A stretch of DNA of 64,000 nt, taken from assembly GCA_002722095.1 (NCBI GenBank), contig PBKG01000006.1:545826-609825 (forward strand), given 5' to 3'. A model generated the notes under the pieces. It was not told the origin of the DNA. It did no database searches and was given only the letters and a program-made list of their open reading frames with translations. The translations under genes were made by a program, and so were the position numbers. The stretch is from Rhodospirillaceae bacterium (lineage in GTDB: Bacteria > Pseudomonadota > Alphaproteobacteria > UBA8366). Of this stretch, positions 45,470-55,295 are shown in pieces; position 1 is the first letter of the stretch; the number at the start of each line of letters is the position of its first letter.

Positions 45470-48241
45470 ATGACTGAAACTAGGAATTTGTACGCAGAGT
45501 ATCTAGAGGAAATTGAAAATCGCAAATCGGAGGGCTTGAGCCCGAAACCCATCGAAGATGGCGCGCTGCTCGGCGAGGTTATTTCCCAAATAAAGGATAC
45601 ATCCAGTGAGCACCGAGACGCGTCAATAGAATTTTTTATCTATAACACTCTGCCGGGAACAACCAGCGCTGCCATTACAAAGGCAAGCTTCTTAAAAGAA
45701 ATCATTCTCGGCGAGACGGATGTGCCGGAAATTTCCCAGTCCTTGGCGTTCGAGCTGTTGTCTCATATGAAAGGCGGCCCCTCGATCGAGGTGCTCCTAG
45801 ATTTGGCTTTGGGTGATGACGACTCTATCGCTCAGCATTCAGCCGATGTCCTGAAAACACAGGTTTTTCTGTATGAGGCCGATACGGAACGGCTTCAAGA
45901 GGCCTATCAGGCAGGAAATGCGGTGGCGCGAGACATTCTCGAAAGTTATGCAAAAGGTGAATTTTTTACGAACCTACCTGATATCGAAGAAGAAATTAAA
46001 GTCGTGACTTACGTCGCCGCGGAGGGCGATATTTCCACCGACTTACTTTCTCCTGGCAACCAGGCGCATTCTCGAGCTGACAGAGAACTGCACGGTAAGA
46101 GTTTTATCTCCGAAAGGGCGCAGGCCGAGATTCGACAATTGCAGGCAGAGAACCCTGACAAACGAGTAATGTTAATCGCCGAAAAGGGAACGATGGGCGT
46201 GGGCTCCTCCCGGATGTCGGGGATCAACAACGCAGCTTTGTGGGCCGGAAAACAAGCAAGCAAGTACGTACCCTTCGTGAACTATGCACCTATCGTCGCA
46301 GGAACTAACGGTATTTCACCGATTTTCATGACCACGGTAGGCGTTACCGGGGGCATCGGTATTGATTTAAAAAACTGGACCAAAAAGCTGGGCTCTGATG
46401 GCAAACCAATAGTGAACAACGACGGTAATCCGGTTCTCGAGGAAAAGTACTCTGTTGAGACTGGCACTGTTTTGACGATCAATACGAAGGACCACAAATT
46501 ATGTGATGAGAATGGCGACGAAGAACTGATGGATATTTCCGCATCGTTCTCGCCTCAGAATACGGAATTTATGAAAGCCGGCGGATCATACGCGGTTGAA
46601 TTCGGCAAAAAATTGCAGGCCTATGCGGCGTCGACTCTCGGCGTAGAATTGCAATCCGTATTCGCACCCTCGGAAGAGCTTTCTCATGACGGTCAAGGGC
46701 TCACGGCGGTAGAGAAAATATTCAACAATAATTTGGTGGGGTCCAAAAAAGAAGGTGTGTTGCATGCCGGCTCGGATGTCCGGGTAAAGGTCAATATCGT
46801 CGGATCGCAAGACACGACCGGGCCAATGACGGTTCAAGAGCTAGAGGCAATGGCCGCAACCGTTATCTCACCTGTCGTCGATGGGGCGTACCAATCCGGC
46901 TGTCATACCGCGTCCGTTTGGGATGAAAAGGCACAAGCCAATACCCCCAAACTGATGGCTTTTATGAATAAATTTGGCCTGATCACGGGGCGTGATCCAA
47001 ATGCAATCTACTCACCTTTGACGGATGTTATTCACAAGGTTCTAAATGACCTTACGGTCGATGATTGGTGGATCATAATGGGAGGGGACTCCCATACGAG
47101 GATGTCTAAAGGGGTCGCTTTTGGCGCCGACTCCGGAACAGTCGCTCTTGCGTTGGCGACCGGCGAAGCAAGTATGCCGATACCCGAATCCGTGAAGGTT
47201 ACCTTCAAAGGGCGGATGGGTGATCACATGGATTTCCGTGATGTGGTCCATGCTACGCAGGCCCAAATGCTGGATCAATTTGGCGAAAACGTCTTCCAGG
47301 GGCGAATCATCGAAGTCCATATCGGAACATTGCTGGCGGATCAGGCCTTCACCTTTACAGACTGGACCGCCGAGATGAAGGCGAAAGCTTCCATATGTAT
47401 TTCCGATGACGAGACCCTCATTGAATCCCTTGAGATCGCCAGAGACCGCATACAGGGCATGATTGATCATGGCATGGATAATGGTGTCCAAATGCTCAAG
47501 TCGCTTGTTGATAAGGCGGAAAAGCGCATCAAAGAAATAAAATCCGGTGAGAGGCCGGCTCTCGCTCCGGATAGCAATGCCAAATATTTCGCTGAAGTAT
47601 TGGTAGATTTGGACGAAATAAATGAGCCGATGATCGCAGACCCTGATGTCGAAAATATAGATGTTTCGAAACGTTATACACACGACACGATTAGGCCGCT
47701 CTCATATTACAATGCTGAAAAGAAGGTCGATCTTGGCTTCGTCGGTTCCTGTATGATCCACAAAGGGGATCTGAATATTGTAGCCCAGATGTTCCGAAAT
47801 CTCGAAAAAGCGCACGGCAAGGTAGAGTTCAACGCCCCTCTGGTCGTCGCCCCTCCGACCTACAACATCGTCGACGAGTTGAAGGAGGAAGGCGATTGGA
47901 ACATTCTGCAAAAATATGCTGGGTTCGTATTCGACGATAGTGCGCCGAAAGAAGAAAACCGCATAAAATACAATAATATCATGTATTTAGAGAGGCCCGG
48001 CTGTAATTTGTGCATGGGTAATCAAGAAAAGGCGGAAAAGGGCGATACGGTTATGGCTACGTCGACACGGCTTTTCGAAGGTCGCGTGGTCGAAGACTCG
48101 GAAGACAAGAAAGGGGAGTCTCTCCTCGCCTCGACCCCGGTAGTCGTTCTTTCGACAATTCTTGGCCGAACGCCGAGCATCGAGGAATACAAGTCGGCAG
48201 TGGATGGGATCGACCTGACGACCTTTTCGCCATCAGCATAG
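45470..48241 (+). CDS. acnB: Aconitate hydratase B / 2-methylisocitrate dehydratase
   Basis: 923 residues, longer than the roughly 865 of E. coli AcnB. [4Fe-4S] ligands are the Cys in GSCMIHKGDL and the pair in ERPGCNLCMGNQ; GGDSHTRMSKGVAFGADSG is the substrate loop. The N-terminal HEAT-like and swivel domains (HMKGGPSIEVLLDLALGDD; ISTDLLSPGNQAHSR) come first, as in all AcnB. It interconverts citrate and isocitrate. G+C in two sampled 60-bp lines is 47-50 %, against 60 % in the next gene, and the insertions near residues 330-370 recall AcnB of Bacteroidetes, so transfer is possible. The ATG at 45470 follows GGGGGAGCCC. Confidence 0.95.
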   Translation: MTETRNLYAEYLEEIENRKSEGLSPKPIEDGALLGEVISQIKDTSSEHRDASIEFFIYNTLPGTTSAAITKASFLKEIILGETDVPEISQSLAFELLSHMKGGPSIEVLLDLALGDDDSIAQHSADVLKTQVFLYEADTERLQEAYQAGNAVARDILESYAKGEFFTNLPDIEEEIKVVTYVAAEGDISTDLLSPGNQAHSRADRELHGKSFISERAQAEIRQLQAENPDKRVMLIAEKGTMGVGSSRMSGINNAALWAGKQASKYVPFVNYAPIVAGTNGISPIFMTTVGVTGGIGIDLKNWTKKLGSDGKPIVNNDGNPVLEEKYSVETGTVLTINTKDHKLCDENGDEELMDISASFSPQNTEFMKAGGSYAVEFGKKLQAYAASTLGVELQSVFAPSEELSHDGQGLTAVEKIFNNNLVGSKKEGVLHAGSDVRVKVNIVGSQDTTGPMTVQELEAMAATVISPVVDGAYQSGCHTASVWDEKAQANTPKLMAFMNKFGLITGRDPNAIYSPLTDVIHKVLNDLTVDDWWIIMGGDSHTRMSKGVAFGADSGTVALALATGEASMPIPESVKVTFKGRMGDHMDFRDVVHATQAQMLDQFGENVFQGRIIEVHIGTLLADQAFTFTDWTAEMKAKASICISDDETLIESLEIARDRIQGMIDHGMDNGVQMLKSLVDKAEKRIKEIKSGERPALAPDSNAKYFAEVLVDLDEINEPMIADPDVENIDVSKRYTHDTIRPLSYYNAEKKVDLGFVGSCMIHKGDLNIVAQMFRNLEKAHGKVEFNAPLVVAPPTYNIVDELKEEGDWNILQKYAGFVFDDSAPKEENRIKYNNIMYLERPGCNLCMGNQEKAEKGDTVMATSTRLFEGRVVEDSEDKKGESLLASTPVVVLSTILGRTPSIEEYKSAVDGIDLTTFSPSA

Positions 48242-48417
48242 TTACCCGCTGGGTGTCGCCACCTCAGGTCAACGGGTCATTTCCTTTGCGTCCGGCACCA
48301 AGGAATTTGACACTTACAGCCTTCGAGACGCCGGCGAAGCCTTTTCACGTGATTTCACGGGGGCTCACCGCAATTTGATTGGTCGCCTTTGGGGCGCTCC
48401 ATTATGGTGGCGTGGTT

Positions 48418-49146
48418 ATGCGAAACGTACTGATTATCGGATTGGCCCTCATTGCGGGAATTGTCGTATTGAATCGGGGCCCCCAAGCCGCTGACACGGT
48501 CTCGAGCCCGGTCGTGGTTGAGCTTTTCACCAGCCAGGGCTGTTCATCCTGCCCTCCGGCGGAGGCATTTTTGGTCGATCTTGCCAAGCGTCGGGACGTG
48601 ATCGCGTTGGAGTTTCACGTTAGCTATTGGGACTATATCGGCTGGAAAGACCCGTTCGCAAAACGCGAATATACCCAGCGGCAACGGAGCTATGTCAAAG
48701 CGCTCGGTGGCCGCAGTCTCTATACGCCGCAAATGGTGATAGCCGGGCAGGAGCATGCGGTCGGGTCCCATCGCAGCCGGGTAAACCGTTCGATTGAAAA
48801 CTTCAGTGGTACCAACCCCAAGGCGCCGAAGCTCAGCCTAAGTAAACCGGCGAAAGGGCAATTGAAGATCGACATCGGGGCCGGCGAGGCGGACGGGCAA
48901 TATGACGTGATTTTCGTCACCTATGACAAGCCGCACATTACGCAGGTTACCCGTGGCGAGAATGAGGGCCGAAAGCTAATCAACGCCAATGTGGTGCGTT
49001 CGATGCAGCAAGTTGCCAATTGGAACGGCCAGGCATTAAGCAAGGTTATTTCGGTCGGTTCGAAGGCCGGAAACGGCGGTTGCGCGGTGCTTATTCAAAA
49101 GCGCAATCATGGGCCGATCGTGGCCGCCGCCCAGTTGCAGTTCTAG
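48418..49146 (+). CDS. DUF1223 family thioredoxin-like exported protein
   Basis: 242 residues. A signal anchor (VLIIGLALIAGIVVL) is followed by VVELFTSQGCSSCPPAEAF, the Cys-containing motif that defines DUF1223 and resembles a thioredoxin active site (CSSC). LEFHVSYWDYIGWKDPFA and YTPQMVIAGQ are also diagnostic. The role is unknown. The ATG at 48418 starts directly at the signal peptide; upstream in-frame TTG and GTG codons exist. It overlaps the htpG end by 4 bp, convergently. Confidence 0.85.
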   Translation: MRNVLIIGLALIAGIVVLNRGPQAADTVSSPVVVELFTSQGCSSCPPAEAFLVDLAKRRDVIALEFHVSYWDYIGWKDPFAKREYTQRQRSYVKALGGRSLYTPQMVIAGQEHAVGSHRSRVNRSIENFSGTNPKAPKLSLSKPAKGQLKIDIGAGEADGQYDVIFVTYDKPHITQVTRGENEGRKLINANVVRSMQQVANWNGQALSKVISVGSKAGNGGCAVLIQKRNHGPIVAAAQLQF

Positions 49147-51053
49147 ACCAAGCCCTTCGCCATCACGCTTTCCATCCGCCGGGCAAAGGCGACCGGATCG
49201 CTAACCGGGTCTCCCTCGAGAATTTGCGCCTGATCCAGCAGTAATAAGGCGGCGTCCTCAAGCGTGTCCTGGGCGCCTTTCTTTTTCGCTTCCTTGGCAA
49301 GCGCGCGGATTAGCGCATGATCCGGATTAATCTCCAGAATACGGGCGGTTTTGGTTTCGAGCTGTTGATGCTGCTGCAAGAGGCGCTCCAAATTCATATC
49401 GAGCCCGGTTTCGTCGGCAACGAGACAGACCGCGCTATCGGTCAGCCTTTCGGAAGTCCGGACGTCTGAGACCTTTTCGTCCAACGTCAGCTTCAAGAGC
49501 GCGATTAAATCGCCGAGACCTTCTGCTTCGGCCTCCGATTCTTTCTTCGCGTCATCCTTTTTCTTTTTCTCTTTGGGCGCTTCGATATCGCTTAAGTCAG
49601 CGCCGCCCTGAGTTACCGATTTGAAGGGCTTTTCGTCGAACGTACCGACAGAGGGAACCCAAAAATCGTCGATGGGATCGCTCAGCAGTAGCACCTCGAC
49701 GCCTCGGGCGCGAAAGCCTTCGATCTGCGGGCTTTGCTTTAACGCGTCCAGGTTCTCGCCGGTGATATAGTAAATCGCTTCCTGGCCCTTTTTCATTCGC
49801 CCGACATAATCTTTCAGGCTGGTCAATCCGTCATCGGCGGTCGACTGGCAGCGGAGAAGCGTCAAAAGGTCGTCGCGGTCTTCGAAGCTCTCATAGATGC
49901 CCTCTTTTATCAGTGGGCCGAATGCTTCCCAGAAGCCGGTGTAGGAATCGGGCTCTTTTTCCGCCCGCTTCTTGAGCTCGTTCAGCACCCGGCTCACCAG
50001 CCCGCTTCTGATTTTGGCCACGACCGGATTGTTCTGAAGCATCTCGCGGCTGACATTGAGGTCGAGATCTTCCGAATCCACTACGCCGCGCAGAAAGCGC
50101 AGCCAGGACGGTAGCAATTCTTCGCAATCTTCGGTGATGAATACCCGTTTGACGTAGAGCTTCACCTGGTTGGTGCGATCCGGGTGGAAAATGTTGAACG
50201 GCCGCGCGGTGGGAATAAACAAAAGACCGGAATATTCGATCACCCCTTCCGCACGAAAATGAAGCGTCGCCCAAGGCTCGTCACCCGCATGGGCCACATG
50301 GTGATAAAACTCCTTATATTGCTCGTCCTTGATTTGATTGCGGGGCCGCGTCCAAAGGGCCGACGCGTCGTTGATGCGGTTCGTCTCTTCGCCCTCGATC
50401 AAATTGATCGGCACCGGAATATGATCCGAATAGGTGGTGACGATGTGGCGAAGCCGGCTCCCTTCGAGAAATTCCTTGGCGTCATCCTTAAGCTTCAGTG
50501 TCACCGTGGTGCCACGTCCGTCCCGTTCCGTTTCGCTCAAGGTAAATTGTCCCTGTCCGTCGGATTCCCACTTAAACGCGCCGGCCGCGCCGGCCTTGCG
50601 GGTAGTCACCGTCACTTGATCGGCCACCATAAAGGCGGAATAAAAACCGACGCCGAATTGACCGATTAGATTTATATCGCCTTTGGAATCGTCCTTCCCG
50701 TCCTTGGACAATTTATCCAGCATCGCAGCCGTGCCGGACCGGGCGATGGTGCCGAGATTATCGATCAGCTCCTTGCGATTCATGCCGATTCCATTGTCGG
50801 TGACGGTCACTGTGCCCGCCTTTTCGTCGGTGCTGATATCTATGCGAAAATCGGGATCGCCCTGGGTGAGTTTTGGTTTCGTCAGTGCCTCGTAACGCAG
50901 CCGGTCGCAGGCGTCGGAAGCGTTGGAGATCAACTCGCGTAAAAAAATCTCGCGCTCGGAATAGAGCGAATGAGCGACGATATGCAAAAGCCGACTGACT
51001 TCGGCCTGAAAAGACAGTTTTTCAGTCTTTTTCTTGCTGCTTGCCTTGGCCAT
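49143..51053 (-). CDS. htpG: Chaperone HtpG (Hsp90)
   Basis: 636 residues, the normal size. The GHKL ATPase domain has ELISNASDACDRLRYEAL, VTDNGIGMNRKELI, GTIARSGT and GQFGVGFYSAF; the middle-domain catalytic Arg is in DLNVSREMLQNNP. It has a charged linker near 490-520 (KEKKKKDDAKKESEAEAE). It refolds or protects client proteins, a typical sigma-32 target, with rpoH 7 kb away. Divergent from pcm across 108 bp. Confidence 0.97.
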   Translation of the reverse strand: MAKASSKKKTEKLSFQAEVSRLLHIVAHSLYSEREIFLRELISNASDACDRLRYEALTKPKLTQGDPDFRIDISTDEKAGTVTVTDNGIGMNRKELIDNLGTIARSGTAAMLDKLSKDGKDDSKGDINLIGQFGVGFYSAFMVADQVTVTTRKAGAAGAFKWESDGQGQFTLSETERDGRGTTVTLKLKDDAKEFLEGSRLRHIVTTYSDHIPVPINLIEGEETNRINDASALWTRPRNQIKDEQYKEFYHHVAHAGDEPWATLHFRAEGVIEYSGLLFIPTARPFNIFHPDRTNQVKLYVKRVFITEDCEELLPSWLRFLRGVVDSEDLDLNVSREMLQNNPVVAKIRSGLVSRVLNELKKRAEKEPDSYTGFWEAFGPLIKEGIYESFEDRDDLLTLLRCQSTADDGLTSLKDYVGRMKKGQEAIYYITGENLDALKQSPQIEGFRARGVEVLLLSDPIDDFWVPSVGTFDEKPFKSVTQGGADLSDIEAPKEKKKKDDAKKESEAEAEGLGDLIALLKLTLDEKVSDVRTSERLTDSAVCLVADETGLDMNLERLLQQHQQLETKTARILEINPDHALIRALAKEAKKKGAQDTLEDAALLLLDQAQILEGDPVSDPVAFARRMESVMAKGLV

Positions 51054-51161
51054 GGCGTGAAACTCCCCTTTCGAGTTAGCCTTTGGCCGCTATATGTGAC
51101 GGCACCGGCTTTGTTGCAAGGGGGCAAAGCCTCGGAGGTCCATGGGGTAAAGTGGATAGAA

Positions 51162-51833
51162 ATGGCGAAATTGCCCGATCTCGAAGCCGAAAAGGCGATT
51201 TTACTGAAACATGTCGCCGATCAGGCGGCCGAGACCGCATCTTATCTCGGTGCGGACGTCCTCGATTCCCGAGTAATTGCAGCGTTGGGGGCGGTGCGGC
51301 GCGAGGCATTCCTTCCGGAGCAATTGAAAATCCGTGCCTATGACAACCGTCCGCAGCCGATCGGTCACGGTCAGACAATATCCCAACCCTATATCGTCGC
51401 TGCAATGAGCCATCTTTTGCAGATACCGGAAGAGGCCAAGGTGCTCGAAATCGGTACGGGCTGCGGTTACCAATCCGCCGTGTTGGCGGAATTCGCGGCC
51501 GAGGTTGTCTCGGTCGAACGCATCTCGAAGTTGGCATTTGCCGCTCGCGACCGCTTGGCCTCGCAAGGTTATGTAAATGTATCCATTCACGAAGGCGATG
51601 GCTGGCAGGGCTGGCCCGAAGAAGCGCCCTATGATGGCATTATCGTTACTGCCGCCGCTCCGAGATTGCCGCAGCCGCTGGTGGCACAGCTCAAACCCGG
51701 CGGACGCCTGGTGATACCGATTGGCGGGCGGCTCGCTGGCCAGAAACTGATGGTCTTCGAAAAAGCGCTGGATGGTTCACTTGTCGAAAGTTGCGGGTTG
51801 CCGGTCGCGTTCGTTCCGTTGGTAGAGGGGTAG
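51162..51833 (+). CDS. pcm: Protein-L-isoaspartate O-methyltransferase
   Basis: 223 residues. The SAM motif is VLEIGTGCGYQSAV near 94; FLPEQLKIRAYDNRPQPIG and HGQTISQPYIVAAM are the conserved substrate-binding blocks. It methylates isoaspartyl residues so that aged proteins can be repaired. The ATG at 51162 is chosen because upstream in-frame codons run into htpG on the other strand and have no family match. Confidence 0.93.
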   Translation: MAKLPDLEAEKAILLKHVADQAAETASYLGADVLDSRVIAALGAVRREAFLPEQLKIRAYDNRPQPIGHGQTISQPYIVAAMSHLLQIPEEAKVLEIGTGCGYQSAVLAEFAAEVVSVERISKLAFAARDRLASQGYVNVSIHEGDGWQGWPEEAPYDGIIVTAAAPRLPQPLVAQLKPGGRLVIPIGGRLAGQKLMVFEKALDGSLVESCGLPVAFVPLVEG

Positions 51834-51896
51834 GAGCGACGGAGGGACTAGGATTCTCTCTTGCACCTTGGTCCGGAATCCGCTTTCACTTGACCT

Positions 51897-54407
51897 ATGA
51901 CCGGCGGTTTTTCCCATGGGCGCGTGCGCGCCGTTTTGGGCCCCACTAACACGGGCAAGACCTATCTCGCGATCGATCGCATGCTGGGCTATCCGTCGGG
52001 CATGATCGGTTTTCCGCTGCGTCTGTTGGCCCGCGAGAATTACGACCGTATCGTTTCCCTGAAAGGACGAAATTCCGTAGCGCTGATCACCGGCGAGGAA
52101 AAGATCATACCCGACAATCCGCGCTGGTTTGTCTGCACCGTTGAATCGATGCCCATGGATCGGCCGGTCGATTTTCTGGCAGTCGACGAGATCCAACTGT
52201 GCGGCGACCCGGAACGCGGACATATCTTTACCCAGCGTCTGTTACACGCACGTGGTCTCGCGGAAACGATGTTTCTGGGTGCCGATACCATGCGCCCGCT
52301 GGTTAACAAATTGGTGCCGGACGCGGAAATCGATGATCGCAAGCGATTTTCGACCCTCAGATATTCCGGCCCCCGCAAGATTACCCGCCTGCCGCGCCGC
52401 TCGGCTGTGGTCGCCTTTTCCGTCGATGAGGTCTACGCCATCGCCGAATTGATCCGGCGGCAACGGGGCGGCACTGCCGTGGTGTTAGGTGCTCTTAGCC
52501 CCCGCACCCGTAACGCCCAGGTCGCGCTCTACCAGGAAGGCGAAGTGGACTACATGGTCGCGACCGATGCCATCGGCATGGGACTGAACATGGACGTGGA
52601 TCATGTTGCCTTCGCCGGCCTTCGCAAGTTCGATGGAAAGCGTCCGCGACCTTTGAGCCCGGCGGAAATCGGCCAAATCGCCGGTCGCGCCGGTCGGCAT
52701 ATGAATGACGGTACTTTTGGCGTTACCAATGAGGTCAAACCGCTGGACGAGGAAATTGTCGAAGCGGTTGAAAACCACCGGTTCGAATCGCTGAAACACA
52801 TTTATTGGCGTAACGCTTCCCTCGATTTCAATTCGCCGAAACGGCTTTTGAAGAGTTTGGAGCAGCCGCCGGCGCGTCTGGATTTGATACCGGCTCGCAT
52901 GGATGACGATCACGACGCGCTTCTCCAACTTAGTGCCGATGCGGAAATCGCAGATATTGCTACCAACCCGGCGGCGGTGCGCCAGCTTTGGGAGGTTTGC
53001 CAAATTCCCGATTTTCGCAAAATGCTTGCCGATCACCATTTGCGGCTTTTGCGCGAGGTCTATCTCAATCTCAACCGCCATCATGGCCAGTTGCCGGAGG
53101 ATTGGGTCGCGGCACAGATCGGCCAGCTTGAAGCGGAGGCAGGCGGGATCGACTCTCTCACCACTCGCATCGCTCATATCCGCACCTGGACCTACATTAC
53201 CCATCGCGCCGATTGGCTTGATGACAGCCAGCATTGGCAGTCGCGCGCGCGCGAGATCGAGGACCGACTGTCCGATGCGTTGCATCAGAAGCTGACCCAA
53301 CAATTCGTCGACCGCCGCGCGGCTTTGTTTGACCGCAAACGCGGCGATGGAGAATTGCTGTCGGCGGTGACGGCGAAAGGTATTCTCGTCGTCGAGGGCG
53401 AAAAAGTGGGGCGGTTGGAAGGCCTGAAATTCGTGCCGTCGGCCGATGCGCTTGCCGACAAGGCGATCATGTCTGCCGCCCGACAGGCGCTGCGCCAGGA
53501 TATGGGTACACGAGCGGCAGCCCTGATCGATTCCCAGGATAATGCGTTCCGTCTCGACAAGGATGGGCGTGTTCTGTGGAAGCGGGCGCCGGTAGGGCGT
53601 CTCAAACCGGGGCCGACCGCGCTTCAGCCCGAAATCGTCCTCGATCGAAACGAATATCTGGACGAAGCGCTGCGCCGGCGGATCGAACGACGGTTGACCG
53701 ATTGGCTTAGGTTCTATTTGAAGGGCGAGTTCAAACCGCTATCAGGCCTTTTGGCGGCCGAGTGCCCGGCGACTGTGCGCGGGCTGCTGTTCCATCTTGG
53801 CGAGGGGTTGGGGTCTGTCACCCGAAAAACCGTTGGCCAGCTGGTAAACGGGCTTGATAGTGAAGGGCGTGCTTTCCTGAAATCCGGAAATGTTACCATC
53901 GGCACCACCGCTATTTATTGCCCGGCCTTGCTGAAGCTAGGGAAAATTCGCTTACGGGCTTTGCTTTGGTCCGTTGCGAATGAGTGTCCGGTGCCGGCGG
54001 TGGAATTCGAGCGACGGCCGACGGCTTATGACAAAGCCATGGCGCCCGCTGAATTTTGGCAGGCAACTGGCCACATTTCTTTCGGCGCGGTGTCGCTGCG
54101 TATCGATTTGGTGGAAAAATTGGCGGGTGTCTTGAGGCGCAAAAGTCGGCAAGGCGCATTTTTGCTGACCCCGGATCTGCTCCACAGAGCGGGTTGCGAC
54201 GAAACGAACTTTAATGTGGTCGCGAACGCTCTTGGTTATCGTTGTTCGCAAGACGAGATCGGCGTGACGCTAATTCCGAAGTCTCGACCAAAACGCAAAC
54301 GGGCCGCAAAAGGCAAAACCGGCAAAACAAAAGCTCGCCGCGGTCGTCCCGCGCCCGACCCAAATTCGCCATTCGCTGTGTTGCAGGAGCTGGTCGAGAG
54401 CAAATGA
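51897..54407 (+). CDS. Suv3-like superfamily 2 RNA helicase
   Basis: 836 residues. Walker A GPTNTGKT at 15-22, DEIQ box at 97-100, and helicase domain 2 with VLGALSPRTRNAQVALYQ, VATDAIGMGLNMDVDHVAF and QIAGRAGRHMNDGTFGVT. This is the alphaproteobacterial relative of mitochondrial SUV3, which unwinds RNA for the degradosome. A strongly basic tail (KSRPKRKRAAKGKTGKTKA) probably binds RNA. It overlaps the Hsp15 gene by 4 bp, so the two are made together. Confidence 0.9.
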   Translation: MTGGFSHGRVRAVLGPTNTGKTYLAIDRMLGYPSGMIGFPLRLLARENYDRIVSLKGRNSVALITGEEKIIPDNPRWFVCTVESMPMDRPVDFLAVDEIQLCGDPERGHIFTQRLLHARGLAETMFLGADTMRPLVNKLVPDAEIDDRKRFSTLRYSGPRKITRLPRRSAVVAFSVDEVYAIAELIRRQRGGTAVVLGALSPRTRNAQVALYQEGEVDYMVATDAIGMGLNMDVDHVAFAGLRKFDGKRPRPLSPAEIGQIAGRAGRHMNDGTFGVTNEVKPLDEEIVEAVENHRFESLKHIYWRNASLDFNSPKRLLKSLEQPPARLDLIPARMDDDHDALLQLSADAEIADIATNPAAVRQLWEVCQIPDFRKMLADHHLRLLREVYLNLNRHHGQLPEDWVAAQIGQLEAEAGGIDSLTTRIAHIRTWTYITHRADWLDDSQHWQSRAREIEDRLSDALHQKLTQQFVDRRAALFDRKRGDGELLSAVTAKGILVVEGEKVGRLEGLKFVPSADALADKAIMSAARQALRQDMGTRAAALIDSQDNAFRLDKDGRVLWKRAPVGRLKPGPTALQPEIVLDRNEYLDEALRRRIERRLTDWLRFYLKGEFKPLSGLLAAECPATVRGLLFHLGEGLGSVTRKTVGQLVNGLDSEGRAFLKSGNVTIGTTAIYCPALLKLGKIRLRALLWSVANECPVPAVEFERRPTAYDKAMAPAEFWQATGHISFGAVSLRIDLVEKLAGVLRRKSRQGAFLLTPDLLHRAGCDETNFNVVANALGYRCSQDEIGVTLIPKSRPKRKRAAKGKTGKTKARRGRPAPDPNSPFAVLQELVESK

Positions 54408-54811
54408 CAGCGGACACGACGGTCGGGGAAAAACTGCGGGTCGACAAGTGGCTATGGCATGCGCGCTTCTTTAAAAGTCGGACCCTGGCAGCAAAGCAGA
54501 TCGCCGCAGGGAAATTTCGCATCAACAGGCAAGTGATAAAGAAACCACGGGCCGAAGTTCGGGCGGGCGACGTGCTGACTTTTCCGCAAGGTCCGCATAT
54601 CCGAGTCATAGAGGTGATTGCGCTCGGCAGCCGTCGGGGGCCTGCGACCGAAGCGCGCACGCTTTACGAAGATCTCGATCCGCCGGGTGAGAAGAAATCA
54701 AGCCCAACGCCACCTCCAGTGGCCCCTCGCGACCCGGGTGCCGGGCGACCGACTAAAAAACATCGCCGCGCCATCGATCGTTTGAAAGCGTGGTTGAGAT
54801 TTGGCGAGTAA
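54404..54811 (+). CDS. hslR: Hsp15-like S4-domain RNA-binding protein
   Basis: 135 residues. The S4 domain begins at LRVDKWLWHARFFKSRTLAA and continues through IAAGKFRINRQVIKKPRAEV. A basic, proline-rich C-terminus follows. Hsp15 binds stalled large subunits with nascent tRNA and recycles them. The ATG at 54404 overlaps the helicase stop (ATGA); the frame upstream is inside the helicase. The symbol is by homology. Confidence 0.88.
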   Translation: MTADTTVGEKLRVDKWLWHARFFKSRTLAAKQIAAGKFRINRQVIKKPRAEVRAGDVLTFPQGPHIRVIEVIALGSRRGPATEARTLYEDLDPPGEKKSSPTPPPVAPRDPGAGRPTKKHRRAIDRLKAWLRFGE

Positions 54812-54959
54812 CGGCCTATTTCAGTATAGGCTTGATGCGGAGCTGTTCCGTGTGTTAGGGCCATGAGGCGCGAGCTTTGGTCTCGCGTGTACCGTTGGGC
54901 GTGGGTGCACCGTGAAATTTAGCACCGGAATAAACGGTATTTAGGGTAGTGAGGGCGAA

Positions 54960-55295
54960 ATGGCCTATGTGGTCACCGACAATTGCATCAAATGCAAATA
55001 TCAGGACTGTGTCGAAGTATGTCCTGTGGATTGCTTTTATGCCGGTGAAAACATGTTGGTCATCCATCCTGACGAATGCATTGACTGTGGCGTTTGCGAG
55101 CCGGAATGCCCCGCGGAAGCTATTTTCCCGGATACCGAAGGCGAAGCCGAAAATTGGGTCGAGCTGAATCGGGAATATGCGGAAAAATGGCCGAATATCA
55201 CCGTCAAAGGCGAGGAACCTCCAGACGCCGACGAGTTCAAGGACGAAGAAGGCAAGCTCGATAAATATTTCAGTGCTGAGCCAGGCGAAGTTTGA
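54960..55295 (+). CDS. fdxA: 7Fe ferredoxin FdxA
   Basis: 111 residues. The Cys pattern matches the Azotobacter FdI type: Cys9, Cys17 and Cys50 for the [3Fe-4S] cluster; Cys21, Cys40, Cys43 and Cys46 for the [4Fe-4S] cluster. The C-terminus is acidic ([15 protein letters not shown]). It is an electron carrier of unknown partner; in alphaproteobacteria it commonly lies beside carD, as here. Confidence 0.95.
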   Translation: MAYVVTDNCIKCKYQDCVEVCPVDCFYAGENMLVIHPDECIDCGVCEPECPAEAIFPDTEGEAENWVELNREYAEKWPNITVKGEEPPDADEFKDEEGKLDKYFSAEPGEV

